Shown here: in pieces, positions 1 through 10,061 of the stretch
Position numbering within the stretch: the stretch's first letter is position 1
How the letters are laid out: the number at the start of each line of letters is the position of its first letter
Source: Gluconacetobacter entanii
GTDB lineage: Bacteria > Pseudomonadota > Alphaproteobacteria > Acetobacterales > Acetobacteraceae
Direction of reading: 5' to 3'
NCBI RefSeq assembly: GCF_003206495.1
Contig: NZ_NKUF01000007.1
Location: 1 to 64,000, forward strand
Length of the DNA: 64,000 nt
Notes under the pieces: generated by a model
Seen by the model: only the letters and a program-made list of their open reading frames with translations
Told to the model about the DNA's origin: nothing
Databases searched by the model: none
Translations under genes and position numbers: made by a program

Positions 1-632
1 AATCTGCAGGTGTTTTCACTTTCCTGGGCAAGCATCCTGATCTTCTTTGTTCTGACATCAATCCGCACACTCTGCTCCGAAATCTGTCGCAGCAGATCAA
101 GGCATTCCTGCTTCACAGCCTCTGGCAGAACCGCCTCATCCAGCATGGCTTCAATGTGTCTGATATGCGCAATCCCCTGTGGCACGACGAGACCGAATTC
201 ATACAGAACGGCACGCAGGGCATTCACCAGTTCCGTGCGCTGGTGCACCAGACGCTGCCGGGCCCGGAAAAGAACGCCACGCGCCTGCTGCGCTTCAGTG
301 CGTGGTTCGACAAAGCGCATTTCCGGCTGACGGGCCGCAATGACGATCGCTTCCGCATCAGCAGCATCGTTCTTCTGGCGCTTCACGAAAGGCTTCACAT
401 ACTGCGGAGCGATCAGTCTGACCTCGTGACCAGCTCCTGCCAGTTCGCGAGCCCAGTAATGCGCGCTCCCGCACGCTTCAAGAACGACCAGAGCAGGCGG
501 CTGCGTGGCCATGAACTGCATAAACTGCTGACGACGCAGCTTTTTGCGAAACATCACCTCGCCCGCACGCGAAGCTCCATGAACCTGGAAAATGTTCTTT
601 GCCAGATCAACGCCTATCACTGTATCCTTCAT
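1..632 (-). mobile_element. IS110-family transposase, 3' part beyond window
   Basis: Translating the minus strand from the ATG at 632 gives an uninterrupted reading frame to the window edge (about 210 residues). It begins MKDTVIGVDLAKNIFQVHG, the RuvC-like N-terminus typical of IS110-family transposases (DEDD recombinases), with VVLEACGSAHYWARELA and QKNDAADAEAIVIAA following in the family order. The C-terminal Tnp_20 serine domain would lie to the left, out of view. Only about 75 bases separate the start codon from resumed conjugation-gene sequence near 706, so the element ends close to its start codon. A short 5' end argues that any guide (bridge/seek) RNA is at the other end, as in the IS1111 subgroup; that is inference. 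The insertion disrupts the downstream lytic transglycosylase. Confidence 0.88.
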
Positions 633-705
633 CTGCCGTCCTTTCGCGCAGTCGTTTCTTCCAACGACCATTCTGGCACATTGCGATGCCGTGCGGGGAG
701 GACGG

Positions 706-1014
706 CAACCACCCCATCTCGCAGCCTATAATGCCGGACCGGGACGCTACGAGGACTTCCGCGATCGGCATCGCCCGTTGCCGCCCGAAACACTCGCCTA
801 TGTCGCCGGTCTTCTGCCTCTTCTCGGCCAGAACGGTGACACAATACCGCTTCTGGCGGTGCATCCCGATCCCCTGGCATGGAGGCGCGCGCCGATCTTT
901 ATCGCACTCGCGAACGATGCGTCTGCCAACATCACCGCACGCGATCTGTCGCCTATTGCACCGCACTCCGCTGGCCTGTTCGTGACGGTTTCTGACAGGG
1001 AGCCGGCACCATGA
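706..1014 (+). pseudogene. Conjugation-associated lytic transglycosylase, 3' fragment cut by IS110
   Basis: The plus-strand frame ending at 1014 contains LAAYNAGPGRYEDF followed by LPPETLAYVAGLLP, the C-terminal signature of soluble lytic transglycosylases (VirB1/TrbN type) that open peptidoglycan for the type IV secretion channel. The N-terminal half with the catalytic glutamate (the ES-G motif) is missing; the IS110 sequence begins just upstream. The other half may survive on the far side of the IS, outside the window. In related alphaproteobacterial elements this gene sits directly before the relaxase/DUF3363 gene, as here. Loss could reduce transfer efficiency, though a host transglycosylase might compensate. 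Confidence 0.75.
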
Positions 1015-1308
1015 CCATGCCGAATCCGCCTCTGCTTACCGCCCATTCGCAGCCGGTCGCAGGTCAGCGCATCATCGTGGTCTGGCGTGGTCCAGCGTTT
1101 CTCATGAGGGATCGTAGCAGGGATCAGGGGGCGCACTGGGTCTGGGCAAAGAAGAGGCGAGATAAAAGGGCGCACATTGCGCCTCGGTTGGGGTGTTGGT
1201 TTTCCAGCGTTTTTACCTTTCCTACACAATGTTTCTCTCTCTCCTCCAATGTTTTCCGACCCTACTTTTCCTTGTTGCACCGGCCTTTTTCGCACATTCG
1301 GGGCGCCA
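1015..1308. other. Region between transglycosylase fragment and relaxase; no confident gene
   Basis: A 104-codon frame starts at 1011 in an ATGA overlap with the transglycosylase stop and runs to 1325, but I recognise no family in it and it overlaps the relaxase start. Sequence just 5' of a relaxase gene is a usual place for an origin of transfer, yet I see no clear nick-site consensus. The T-rich stretch around 1200-1270 contrasts with the GC-rich neighbours. Confidence 0.3.
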
Positions 1309-3048
1309 ATGGCCCGCGAGAATGATTTCCAGCCCCGTCTGGGCCGCATCCGCTCGCCGCGCGCCCAGCGGCTCAAGCCCTTCGTCGCCCAGGCCCTCGC
1401 CTCGGCCCAGCGTGCCGGAGGCGGTGGGTTCCGATCGGGCCGCAGCGGCGGCGGTTCCCGCTCGTCCTTCGGGCGTGGCCGCGTCGCAGCAGCCAGGGCC
1501 AATCGTCTGCTGACCAGCCGTGCCCGCCGCGTGACCGTCAAGGCCCGTGTCGTGCGCCACAGCGGGCGCAAGGCGCCACTCGCCGCCCATCTGCGTTACC
1601 TGCGCCGGGAATGGGTCACGAAGGACGGCGAAAAGGCGCGGCTCTTCGGTCCTGGCATCGACGATGCTGACCCGAAGGCGTTCGCCGAGCGCTGCGAGGA
1701 CGACCGTCACCATTTCCGTTTCATCGTCTCACCCGAGGACGCGCCCGACATGGCCGACCTCAAGGGCTATGCCCGCGAGCTGGTCGGGCAGATGGAGAAA
1801 GACCTCGGCACAAAACTGGACTGGGTGGGGGTGGACCACTGGAACACCCAGCACCCCCATGTCCATATCCTCGTGCGCGGCGTGGCCGAAGATGGCAGCG
1901 ATCTCGTGATCTCCCGCGATTACATCCGCGAGGGCCTGCGCGCCCGCGCCCAGGATCTGGTGACGCAGGAACTCGGGCCGCGCAATGACGTCGAAATTCA
2001 CCGCGCACTCGAACGCCAGGTCGATGCCGAGCACTGGACCCAGCTTGACCGGCAACTTGCCCGCGACGCGGGCCGCAACGGCATCATCGACATGGCGCCA
2101 GCGCCGGATCGGCAGCCTGATCCGTTCGAGGCCCTGAAGGTCGGGCGCCTGCGCAGCCTGGAAGGGCTTGGCCTCGCCCATCAGGTCGGTCAGGGACAAT
2201 GGATGCTGGATGAATCCGCCGAGGTGACGCTCCGCGAACTCGGGGAGCGCGGCGACATCATCAAGCGTATCCACCGCTCCCTGACCGAGCGCGGCATCGA
2301 GCGGAGCGCGTCGAGCTATGTGCTTGGGGGTGAAAGCCTTGATGTTCCCGTCATCGGCAGGCTGGTCGATCGCGGGCTGGACGATGAACTGAAAGGCACT
2401 GCCTACGCCGTCATCGACGGGGTGGATGGCCGCACGCATCATATCCGCTTTCCCGATCTCGATGCGACCGGTGATGGCAGCATGGGATCGGTTGTGGAGC
2501 TTCGCGCCTTCGATGACAGGAAAGGGCAGCGTCGCGTTGCTCTGGCTGTTCGTTCTGACCTGTCGATTGAGGATCAGGTGACGGCGCGAGGGGCCACCTG
2601 GCTCGACCGGCAAGCAGTGGCGCGCGATCCCGCGGCGCTAGGCCAGAGTGGCTTCGGTGCCGAAGTGCGCGAGGCGATGGAGCGGCGGACCGAGCAACTG
2701 ATTGAGCAGGGTCTTGCCGAACGTCGGACGCAGGGGGTGGTCCTTGCGCGCAACCTGATCGGGAAACTCAGGGACCGCGAGGTCCGGGAAGTCGGAGAGC
2801 AGCTCGCCGGCGAGACAGGCCGGGCGTTCAGCCAGTCGGCCTCGGGTGAGTATGTCACCGGCACGTATCGTCAACGCATGACGTTGGCCTCCGGCCGCTA
2901 TGCGATGATCGATGATGGGCTCCAGTTCCAGCTTGTACCATGGACTCCGTCGCTGGAGAAGCAGCGGGGCCAGCACGTCTACGGCGTCGCACGCGACGAT
3001 GGCGGGATCGACTGGAGCTTCACCCGGAACCGGGGGCTCGGACTGTAG
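1309..3048 (+). CDS. VirD2-like relaxase/mobilization nuclease with DUF3363
   Basis: A 579-residue relaxase expected to nick one strand at oriT and pilot it through the mating channel. I chose the ATG at 1309 because the product then begins MARENDFQPRLGRIRS, the usual N-terminus of this family; the longer frame from 1177 adds an unlikely T-rich-derived leader. An arginine/glycine-rich DNA-binding N-terminus is followed by HLRYLRREW (candidate tyrosine region, about residue 95) and HWNTQHPHVHILVRG near residues 178-192, the metal-binding histidine motif. The C-terminal half matches the DUF3363 extension. In related elements traG follows directly; here it is about 8 kb away because resistance cargo intervenes. 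Confidence 0.9.
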   Translation: MARENDFQPRLGRIRSPRAQRLKPFVAQALASAQRAGGGGFRSGRSGGGSRSSFGRGRVAAARANRLLTSRARRVTVKARVVRHSGRKAPLAAHLRYLRREWVTKDGEKARLFGPGIDDADPKAFAERCEDDRHHFRFIVSPEDAPDMADLKGYARELVGQMEKDLGTKLDWVGVDHWNTQHPHVHILVRGVAEDGSDLVISRDYIREGLRARAQDLVTQELGPRNDVEIHRALERQVDAEHWTQLDRQLARDAGRNGIIDMAPAPDRQPDPFEALKVGRLRSLEGLGLAHQVGQGQWMLDESAEVTLRELGERGDIIKRIHRSLTERGIERSASSYVLGGESLDVPVIGRLVDRGLDDELKGTAYAVIDGVDGRTHHIRFPDLDATGDGSMGSVVELRAFDDRKGQRRVALAVRSDLSIEDQVTARGATWLDRQAVARDPAALGQSGFGAEVREAMERRTEQLIEQGLAERRTQGVVLARNLIGKLRDREVREVGEQLAGETGRAFSQSASGEYVTGTYRQRMTLASGRYAMIDDGLQFQLVPWTPSLEKQRGQHVYGVARDDGGIDWSFTRNRGLGL

Positions 3049-3513
3049 TCGTCGTAGCGATAAGGACAGTTAAATTCCCCTGGATTGAAGATAGACGCGC
3101 CGAGGGACAGGAAGTTGCTGGCGACATATCCTGACAGTCCAGTCCCAAACGGCGGTCGGAAGAAAAAATCATCGCTGCCACCGGCCCTGCCCAAAAAGCC
3201 CCATGAACCTCCCGCGAGGCGGGGGTGGGCGACGAGAGCGAGCCGAGAGGCCCGCAGAAGCGGCGGGCTGCACCCGCAGGGGCGAAATGGAATGGAGCAG
3301 CGTGACGAAGCCGGGCTTGCAGCGCGCTGTGGCGGGCCACTTCCCCGATCAGGGTCGCCAGACAACCGTCGAGCACGCCACGCTCGATCCAGCGATAATA
3401 ACTCCGCTTGGGCATCGCGACCGCGATGATGGTGCTGGCTGACGTTGTTGTGGCCCAGGATCAAGCTGATTGCGGTTGAGGTGCTACGCCGCTGATTTGC
3501 GGTGGCTTGCCAA
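3049..3513. other. Intergenic region after relaxase, nothing recognised
   Basis: About 465 bases separate the relaxase stop from the mercury module. Several overlapping frames stay open on the minus strand (for example 3020-3415), but none shows a family I know and their proline/arginine/serine-rich composition is typical of shadow frames. This is the left junction of the inserted resistance cargo; I found no transposon inverted repeats in it by eye. Confidence 0.4.
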
Positions 3514-3738
3514 TCAACGGCAGCAGCTATCCTTGCCGTCGGCCTGGACCGGCGGACACGACACGGTTCCATAGGAACAAAATACGCAGCAATCGCCCGG
3601 CTTGGGCTTGAGCACCATACCGCAACCCTTGCAGTCGTAGAAGAACTGGCACGCATTGGTCGGCATGGTCTCGGTCGCCTGATGCCCACAATGTGGACAG
3701 GTGAGCGTGGAGCGCAGTTCGATCGCGGCGTCAGGCAT
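3514..3738 (-). CDS. Small cysteine-rich protein with GDCCVFCSYG motif (mer-associated)
   Basis: A 74-residue protein starting at 3738 inside the 3' end of merT (8-base overlap), so the two are translationally coupled. It carries LTCPHCGH, then CKGCG, then GDCCVFCSYGTVSCPP and a C-terminal CC. This pattern is familiar as the GDCC protein encoded next to merT/merR in alpha- and betaproteobacteria; its function is not established. The paired CxxC motifs suggest a soft-metal or zinc ligand. I infer a role in handling Hg(II) delivered by MerT. Confidence 0.75.
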   Translation of the reverse strand: MPDAAIELRSTLTCPHCGHQATETMPTNACQFFYDCKGCGMVLKPKPGDCCVFCSYGTVSCPPVQADGKDSCCR

Positions 3739-4093
3739 AACGGTAGCCAAGATAGAGCAGCACGACGCCGACCAGCAGGCCAGCAAAGGTGAATATCCGG
3801 ACCGCCGGCGGCGTGCAGACACCGTCCGGTCCGCAACGCGATGCCGCAACCTGCTGCCGCCCGAGCAAGACCGCACCGAACAGGAGGAACAGCGCGCCGA
3901 CGATCAGAAGCGGCGTGCGGAAGGGCGCAGTTGCGACCGCGATGCCGGAAAGCCAGGCGACGCCGAGTCCGGCTGACGTGAGCAGGATCGGGAGCGCGCA
4001 ACACGAGGCGACGGCGAATGCCGCCGCAATCCCGCCGAGTGTGAGGGAGGCGGCACCGATACCCTTGGGGCGGGGTTGAAGAGGTTGCGACAT
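3731..4093 (-). CDS. merT: Mercuric ion transporter MerT
   Basis: A 120-residue inner-membrane protein with three predicted helices. The first contains the vicinal cysteine pair (VASCCALPILLTSAGLG, about residues 29-45) that accepts Hg(II). The loop between helices 2 and 3 carries SRCGPDGVC, matching the second cysteine pair of MerT. Normally MerT passes Hg(II) from periplasmic MerP to cytosolic MerA reductase; neither merP nor merA is in this window, so the module seems incomplete or relies on host genes. It diverges from merR across a shared operator. Assigned by topology and cysteine positions. Confidence 0.88.
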   Translation of the reverse strand: MSQPLQPRPKGIGAASLTLGGIAAAFAVASCCALPILLTSAGLGVAWLSGIAVATAPFRTPLLIVGALFLLFGAVLLGRQQVAASRCGPDGVCTPPAVRIFTFAGLLVGVVLLYLGYRYA

Positions 4094-4121
4094 ACGAATC
4101 CTTGTGCGTGACCGAACCGAG

Positions 4122-4152
4122 CGATACCATCTGTAGCAACTACAGACTCAAG
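4122..4152 (-). promoter_or_regulatory. merT promoter with MerR operator, 19-bp spacer
   Basis: On the minus strand a TTGAGT -35 (4147-4152) and a TATCGC -10 (4122-4127) are separated by exactly 19 bp, the over-long spacer typical of MerR-activated promoters. The spacer holds a perfect dyad, CTGTAG-N3-CTACAG (4132-4146). This arrangement predicts that MerR bound to the dyad untwists the promoter when Hg(II) binds, activating merT and repressing divergent merR. Confidence 0.85.
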
Positions 4153-4162
4153 CGGAATCTTC

Positions 4163-4594
4163 ATGCCGGCTTCAGAAACGATACCGATCGGCGAACTCTC
4201 ACGCCAAACGGGCTGCAACATCGAGACGATCCGCTATTATGAGCGGATCGGCGTGCTTCCTGTCCCGATCCGACGCGGGCGTTATCGCCATTACGGTGCA
4301 GGCGACGTGCGCCGTCTGAGCTTCGTTCGCCGAGCCCGTGAACTCGGCTTCTCGATCGAGGCGATCCGGACGTTTTTGACGCTGGCTGAGGGTGGCGCGC
4401 AGTCGTGCCAGCAAGCGCACGATCTGGCAAAGGACCATCTGGCAGAAGTGCGCTCGAAGCTTGCCGACCTCGAACGGATGGCGAGCGTGCTGACGAGGGC
4501 GGTGCAGGCCTGCGAACGCGGCGACAATAGCGGCTGCCCGCTGCTCGAAACCCTCGCCGAGGTGACCCCGTCAGCCGCACCCTCAGACGGCTGA
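4163..4594 (+). CDS. merR: MerR-family mercury-responsive regulator
   Basis: A 143-residue regulator: N-terminal winged helix ([20 protein letters not shown], residues 9-28), then a long dimerisation helix and a metal-binding loop. Cysteines at 82, 117 and 125 correspond to the three Hg(II) ligands of MerR (82, 117, 126 in Tn501), with one residue fewer between the last two. It diverges from merT and overlooks a MerR-type operator. It most likely senses Hg(II); a related soft metal cannot be excluded because of the shorter loop. The 3' end overlaps the remnant transporter gene by a few bases. Confidence 0.87.
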   Translation: MPASETIPIGELSRQTGCNIETIRYYERIGVLPVPIRRGRYRHYGAGDVRRLSFVRRARELGFSIEAIRTFLTLAEGGAQSCQQAHDLAKDHLAEVRSKLADLERMASVLTRAVQACERGDNSGCPLLETLAEVTPSAAPSDG

Positions 4595-4798
4595 ACGCAC
4601 CTCATACCAGAGTCGCGTGCGCTTCACGAGTCCAACGACCGAAAGCATAACCGGGACCTCGACGAGCACACCCACGACGATCGCGAGCGCAGCGCCCGAG
4701 CCCAGGCCGAACAGGCTGATCGCGGCAGCGACGGCCAGCCCGAAAACGTTGGACGCACCGATCAACGCGGCGGGTGCAGCGACGCACCCGATCGGCGA
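4583..4798 (-). pseudogene. C-terminal remnant of ACR3-type arsenite efflux transporter
   Basis: The minus-strand frame ending at 4583 reads [19 protein letters not shown] followed by [25 protein letters not shown] and RTRLWYE. This is the last transmembrane hairpin and tail of ACR3/ArsB-type arsenite permeases. Upstream of about 4798 the frame meets a stop and I cannot find the other eight helices; the sequence to 5021 is not recognisable. It appears to be a decayed earlier arsenite exporter next to the intact arsB operon. Assigned from the conserved GASN...[12 protein letters not shown] block. Confidence 0.75.
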
Positions 4799-4986
4799 TC
4801 ATGGCAGGCAAAGGCCCAAGCTTGACGGCGGCATCGTCGAGCGTCCGTGTGATGCGCGGTCCCGCCGGCCCGCCATCAGTGGAATAGAGAATGATGAATG
4901 GCCGATGTCGGGAAAGCAGCCAGTCGGAAATCGGCAATGACGCTGAGCAATCCGGCGACAGGAACGGTCCATCGGGCGAAAGGGGT

Positions 4987-5025
4987 TTGACAATATTCCA
5001 TATATCCGTGAGTAAGGATATATGG
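4987..5025 (+). promoter_or_regulatory. ars operon promoter/operator overlapping arsR start
   Basis: A consensus -35 hexamer TTGACA lies at 4987-4992. A perfect 10-bp inverted repeat, CCATATATCC (4998-5007) and GGATATATGG (5016-5025), spans the leader, and its right arm includes the arsR start codon at 5022. AAGGA (5014-5018) is the likely ribosome site. ArsR bound to this dyad would block the operon; arsenite would release it. No strong -10 is visible at the usual distance. Confidence 0.7.
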
Positions 5026-5363
5026 ATACCGAATCGAGCCTATCAGCCCTGAGCGCACTGTCGCAATCCACGCGACTGGAAATCTTCCGCCTGCTGGTGC
5101 GCCACGAACCGGACGGGCTGCCGGCCGGAGACGTCGCGCGGCATCTCAATGTCCCGCAGAACACGATCTCGGCCCATCTCGCCACCCTGACGCGGGCTGG
5201 CCTGCTGACCTCGCAGCGCCATAGCCGTGTGATTGTCTATCGTGCCTGCCTGCCGCGCCTGCGGGAACTGATGCTGTTTCTCGTCAAGGACTGCTGCGGG
5301 CGAAGCCCCGAACTCTGTGAGCCACTGGTTGCAGAACTGTCCTCCTGCTGCCCATCCGAGTGA
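5022..5363 (+). CDS. arsR: ArsR-family arsenite-responsive repressor
   Basis: A 113-residue winged-helix repressor. The helix-turn-helix is in DVARHLNVPQNTISAHLATL (about residues 46-65), and the C-terminus carries KDCCGRSPELC and a final SSCCPSE. Such C-terminal cysteine pairs are the As(III)-binding sites of the alphaproteobacterial ArsR group, unlike the CxC site in the helix of the plasmid R773 protein. It heads the arsC-arsB-arsH-arsO operon, and its stop overlaps a possible GTG of the next gene. Predicted to bind the inverted repeat across its own start codon. Confidence 0.9.
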   Translation: MDTESSLSALSALSQSTRLEIFRLLVRHEPDGLPAGDVARHLNVPQNTISAHLATLTRAGLLTSQRHSRVIVYRACLPRLRELMLFLVKDCCGRSPELCEPLVAELSSCCPSE

Positions 5364-5371
5364 GCCCCCCA

Positions 5372-6288
5372 ATGACCGATCGCGTCTTCAATGTCTTGTT
5401 TCTGTGTACGGGTAATTCCGCACGTTCAATCTTGGCCGAGAGCATCCTGCGCAAGGATGGTGCCGGCCATTTCAGAGTCTTCTCCGCCGGAAGCCATCCC
5501 AAGGGGCAGGTCAATCCTCTCGCCTTGAAAGTACTGACGAGCTTCGACTACCCGACCGAGGGGCTGCGTTCCAAGCCCTGGGATGAGTTCGCTGTTGCGA
5601 ACGCTCCCGTTATGGATTTCGTTTTTACCGTCTGCGATGACGCCGCAGGAGAAGTCTGTCAGGTATGGCCAGGAAAACCCATCACGGCCCATTGGGGCAT
5701 TCCCGATCCGAGTAGTGTTTCGGGAACCGATGCCGACCGGGAACGCGCGTTCGTCTCGGCGTTCAAGGGTCTGAAGAATCGTATTTCCCTGCTTGTCGCG
5801 TTGCCGATCGCCAAGCTTGAGACTGCCAGTCTGGTGACGAAATTGCGCGACATTGGCACCGAGACAACCGGCGTTACGATCTATCACAACCCGGATTGCG
5901 GTACATCGCGCAATACACTTGCCCTGATCCGCAATGCGGGGATCGAGCCGACCATCATCGAATACCTCAAAACTCCGCCATCGCGCGCCGAACTGGTCAG
6001 TCTCATCACGCGCATGGGAATCTCGGTTCGCGATCTCCTGCGGCGCAAGGGCACGCCCTATGATGCGCTTGGCCTCGACAATCCATCCCTGACCGATGAC
6101 GACCTGATCGACGCCATGATGGCGCATCCAATCCTGATGAACCGGCCGATCGTCGTCACCCCGCTCGGTGTTGCGCTCTGCCGTCCGTCCGAGGCGGTAC
6201 TGGACATCCTGCCCAACCCGCAGCGAGGCGCTTTCGTCAAAGAGGACGGCGAGAAGATCGTCGATGAATCCGGAAAGCGGATCTCCTG

Positions 6289-6289
<1 letters not shown>
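5372..6289 (+). CDS. arsC: Fused double arsenate reductase (thioredoxin-type ArsC + glutaredoxin-type ArsC)
   Basis: A 305-residue fusion of two evolutionarily unrelated arsenate reductases. Residues 1-160 form a low-molecular-weight phosphatase fold: P-loop CTGNSAR (12-18) and CDDAAGEVC, the cysteine relay used with thioredoxin. Residues 168-305 form the ArsC/Spx fold: [14 protein letters not shown], with catalytic cysteine near 176, and [18 protein letters not shown], the arginine-bearing arsenate site used with glutathione/glutaredoxin. Both active sites look intact. A GTG at 5360 overlapping the arsR stop is an alternative start. The product reduces As(V) to As(III) for export by ArsB, whose start overlaps its stop (TGATG). 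Confidence 0.9.
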
Positions 6290-7583
<1,294 letters not shown>

Positions 7584-7584
<1 letters not shown>

Positions 7585-8306
7585 TGCACGAATGGACCGA
7601 TATCACAATGACTGAACCTGACTTGCCGGCCCTCCACCCCGAATATCTTGAACGGGTCGATCTCGCGCGGCTGGAACCGCAACCGCGTGTGGACCATCCG
7701 CCGCGTATCCTTCTGCTCTTCGGCTCTTTGCGTCCCCGATCCTTCAGCCGGTTGCTGGTGCTTGAGGCAGAACGCATCCTGAAGGTGCTGGGGGCCGAGA
7801 CACGGGTGTTCGACCCGACCGGCCTGCCGGTAGCGGATTCCGTGCCTGCGACCCATCCGAAAGTGCAGGAACTGCGGGACCTCTCAATCTGGTCGGAAGG
7901 CCAGGTCTGGTGCAGCCCTGAACGGCACGGCAACATGACGGCAGTATTCAAAAACCAGATCGACTGGTTGCCCCTCACCGAAGGCTCGATCCGCCCGACG
8001 CAGGGCCGCACGCTGGCGGTCATGCAGGTCTCGGGCGGATCGCAGAGCTTCAATTCCGTCAATGCCCTGCGGGTGCTGGGCCGGTGGATGCGGATGTTTA
8101 CCATCCCCAACCAGTCCAGCGTGCCAATGGCCTATACGCAGTTCGGTGACGATGACCGGATGAAGCCGTCCCCCCTCTATGACCGGATGGTGGATGTCAT
8201 GGAAGAGTTGGTGAAGTTCACATGGCTTTTGCGCGACCGGGCCGACCACCTCGTGGATCGCTACAGTGAACGCAAGGCGGAATTTCGTCTCCCGGAAAGT
8301 CTGTGA
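7584..8306 (+). CDS. arsH: ArsH, NADPH-dependent FMN reductase / organoarsenical oxidase
   Basis: A 240-residue flavodoxin-like protein. [20 protein letters not shown] (about 43-62) is the FMN phosphate loop, and [20 protein letters not shown] is the ArsH signature. ArsH oxidises trivalent organoarsenicals and reduces quinones and other substrates with NADPH. The ATG at 7584 overlaps the arsB stop; an internal ATG at 7608 is a possible alternative start. Position after arsB is usual for alphaproteobacterial ars operons. Confidence 0.92.
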
Positions 8307-9394
8307 GCCGGGCAATGGCGGAACCGTTCGATGTCGTGATCGTGGGCGGCGGTCAGGCAGCGCTCGCCGCGTCCTATTTCCTGCGCCGGACCGGGCTGAC
8401 CTACGTCATTCTGGACAACGGGACGCAGGCGGGAGGGGCATGGGTCCACGGCTGGGACTCCCTGCATCTGTTTTCACCCGCGTCCTACAGTTCACTGCCC
8501 GGCTGGCCGATGCCCGACACGCCCGATGGCAGCTACCCCACCCGCGACGAGGTGCTGGACTATCTGTACCGGTATGAGGCGCGCTATGCGCCGCCGATCC
8601 ACCGCCCCGTATCGGTCGATCGCGTGGAGCGCGCGGAAGGAAAACTCCTGAATGTCCGGACGAACACAGGTGATTTCCTCAGCCGTGCGGTTATCGGGGC
8701 GACCGGTACGTGGTCAGCCCCTTTCATTCCCGATGTCGCTGGGCATGACCTCTTTGGCGGGACGCAACTCCATTCCAGCCATTACCGGAATGCCGCGCCC
8801 TTTGCTGGCCGGCGTGTGCTTGTGGTGGGAGGCGGCAATTCCGGGGCGCAGATCCTGGCGGAGATGTCGCTTGTCGCCCAGGCAACATGGGTCACGCTGC
8901 ATGACCCCGTCTTCTTGCCCGATGACGTGGATGGACGGGTTCTGTTCGAGCGGGCGACCGCTCGCGTTCTCGGCGGCCCGTCGGCCATGCCTGCCGGCGG
9001 TTTTGGCGATATCGTCATGGTACCACCTGTGCGCGCCGCCATGGAGCGAGGCGTGCTCCACGCGGTGCGCCCGTTTGTACGTATGACCGCAACGGGCGTC
9101 GTCTGGCCCGACGGGCGGGAAGAAGCCATCGACGCGATCATCTGGTGTACCGGCTTCCGACCCGCGCTCTCCGCATTTGCGCCGCTCGACGTGATCGAGC
9201 CGGACGGGCTGATTCGCGTTAACGGACAGCAGGCCGTCAGGGAGCCACGTCTCTGGCTGCTGGGTTATGGATCCTGGTGCGGCCCCGCATGCGCCACCCT
9301 GCTGGGGGCAGGCCGCGTCGCACGATCTATGGTCAGGCAACTGGCGGCCTGGCTTGCGTCGCCGACACAGGATGTCCGATTAACGAAGAACTGA
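8303..9394 (+). CDS. arsO: ArsO-type flavin-containing monooxygenase
   Basis: A 363-residue FAD/NADPH enzyme. [19 protein letters not shown] near the N-terminus is the FAD Rossmann motif (GxGxxA variant), [19 protein letters not shown] near residue 170 is the NADPH Rossmann motif, and IIWCTGFRP is the ATG/CTG-type motif before the C-terminus. This is the ArsO family found in ars operons; its substrate is unproven, probably an arsenic species. A GTG at 8303 overlaps the arsH stop and an ATG at 8315 is the alternative start. It is the last gene of the operon. Confidence 0.88.
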   Translation: MSRAMAEPFDVVIVGGGQAALAASYFLRRTGLTYVILDNGTQAGGAWVHGWDSLHLFSPASYSSLPGWPMPDTPDGSYPTRDEVLDYLYRYEARYAPPIHRPVSVDRVERAEGKLLNVRTNTGDFLSRAVIGATGTWSAPFIPDVAGHDLFGGTQLHSSHYRNAAPFAGRRVLVVGGGNSGAQILAEMSLVAQATWVTLHDPVFLPDDVDGRVLFERATARVLGGPSAMPAGGFGDIVMVPPVRAAMERGVLHAVRPFVRMTATGVVWPDGREEAIDAIIWCTGFRPALSAFAPLDVIEPDGLIRVNGQQAVREPRLWLLGYGSWCGPACATLLGAGRVARSMVRQLAAWLASPTQDVRLTKN

Positions 9395-9526
9395 ATGGAT
9401 ATTCCGGCTGCCGGGGCGCGACTACGACCGTCCGTTTGCCGCGCGCAGCGGCCAGCATAGAACTTGCTATCAACCACGAACTTTAGGCACTTCACACGAT
9501 CCGATATCCCTGCGGATAAAGAAATC

Positions 9527-9943
9527 TCACGCGACGACTGTCGTTTTATTCTGATTGTTCGTATCGTACTCTGCGAGAGTGCTGCGCAATGCCTTGAGGG
9601 ACGCAACCGTATCTTTCACATCGCCGATGCCGTTCGTTTCCTGATAGTTGATCATTGTATCAAGCAAGGAATAGGCATTGAGATTGCCGGTGGATGACTG
9701 GCGAAGCTGGCCGCCATTGACGCCTTGGAGTGCCCATCCGTCCAGTAGTGAGAGTTCACCGCTTTGACGGAGAGTAATTTTCCCCTGATCATAAAGTTCT
9801 GCATTCACGTCTTGCAGGTTCGATGCGGAAATGTTGCTGAAGTCAAGGGACGAAGATTGCAGAATTCCTGTCTTTTCTGTTGCGGCTCCTGATGAGGATT
9901 GTGTCGCATTGCCGATAATCGAAGATATGCCGCTGATGCGCAT
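9527..9943 (-). CDS. Hypothetical serine/asparagine-rich protein
   Basis: A 138-residue protein I cannot assign. It starts MRISGISSIIGN, has a polar Ser/Thr/Asn/Gln-rich N-terminus, then NLQDVNAELYDQGKITLRQS and a C-terminal helix (VASLKALRSTLAEYD). GGAAAGGA six bases before the ATG is a good ribosome site, supporting a real gene. Base composition is clearly lower in GC than the neighbouring ars and tra genes, suggesting separate acquisition. No signal peptide or membrane span. The layout resembles small proteins tied to flagellar or secretion systems in alphaproteobacteria, but that is only an impression. Confidence 0.55.
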   Translation of the reverse strand: MRISGISSIIGNATQSSSGAATEKTGILQSSSLDFSNISASNLQDVNAELYDQGKITLRQSGELSLLDGWALQGVNGGQLRQSSTGNLNAYSLLDTMINYQETNGIGDVKDTVASLKALRSTLAEYDTNNQNKTTVVA

Positions 9944-10061
9944 TTTCAGTCCTTTCCCATGGAGAGACAGAGGCCGAAGACCTCACCTGCATGATGTCCG
10001 ATGTTCTCTTCTGTCTATGTCATTTCACCGTTGTCGCCAACCATGGCGTTTGAATCCCACA

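Noticed and set aside
2979-4139. Minus-strand open frame of 386 codons across the mer module and relaxase end
   Set aside because: Out of frame with merT and the GDCC gene, both of which have clear family motifs; Arg/Ser/Pro-rich shadow composition.
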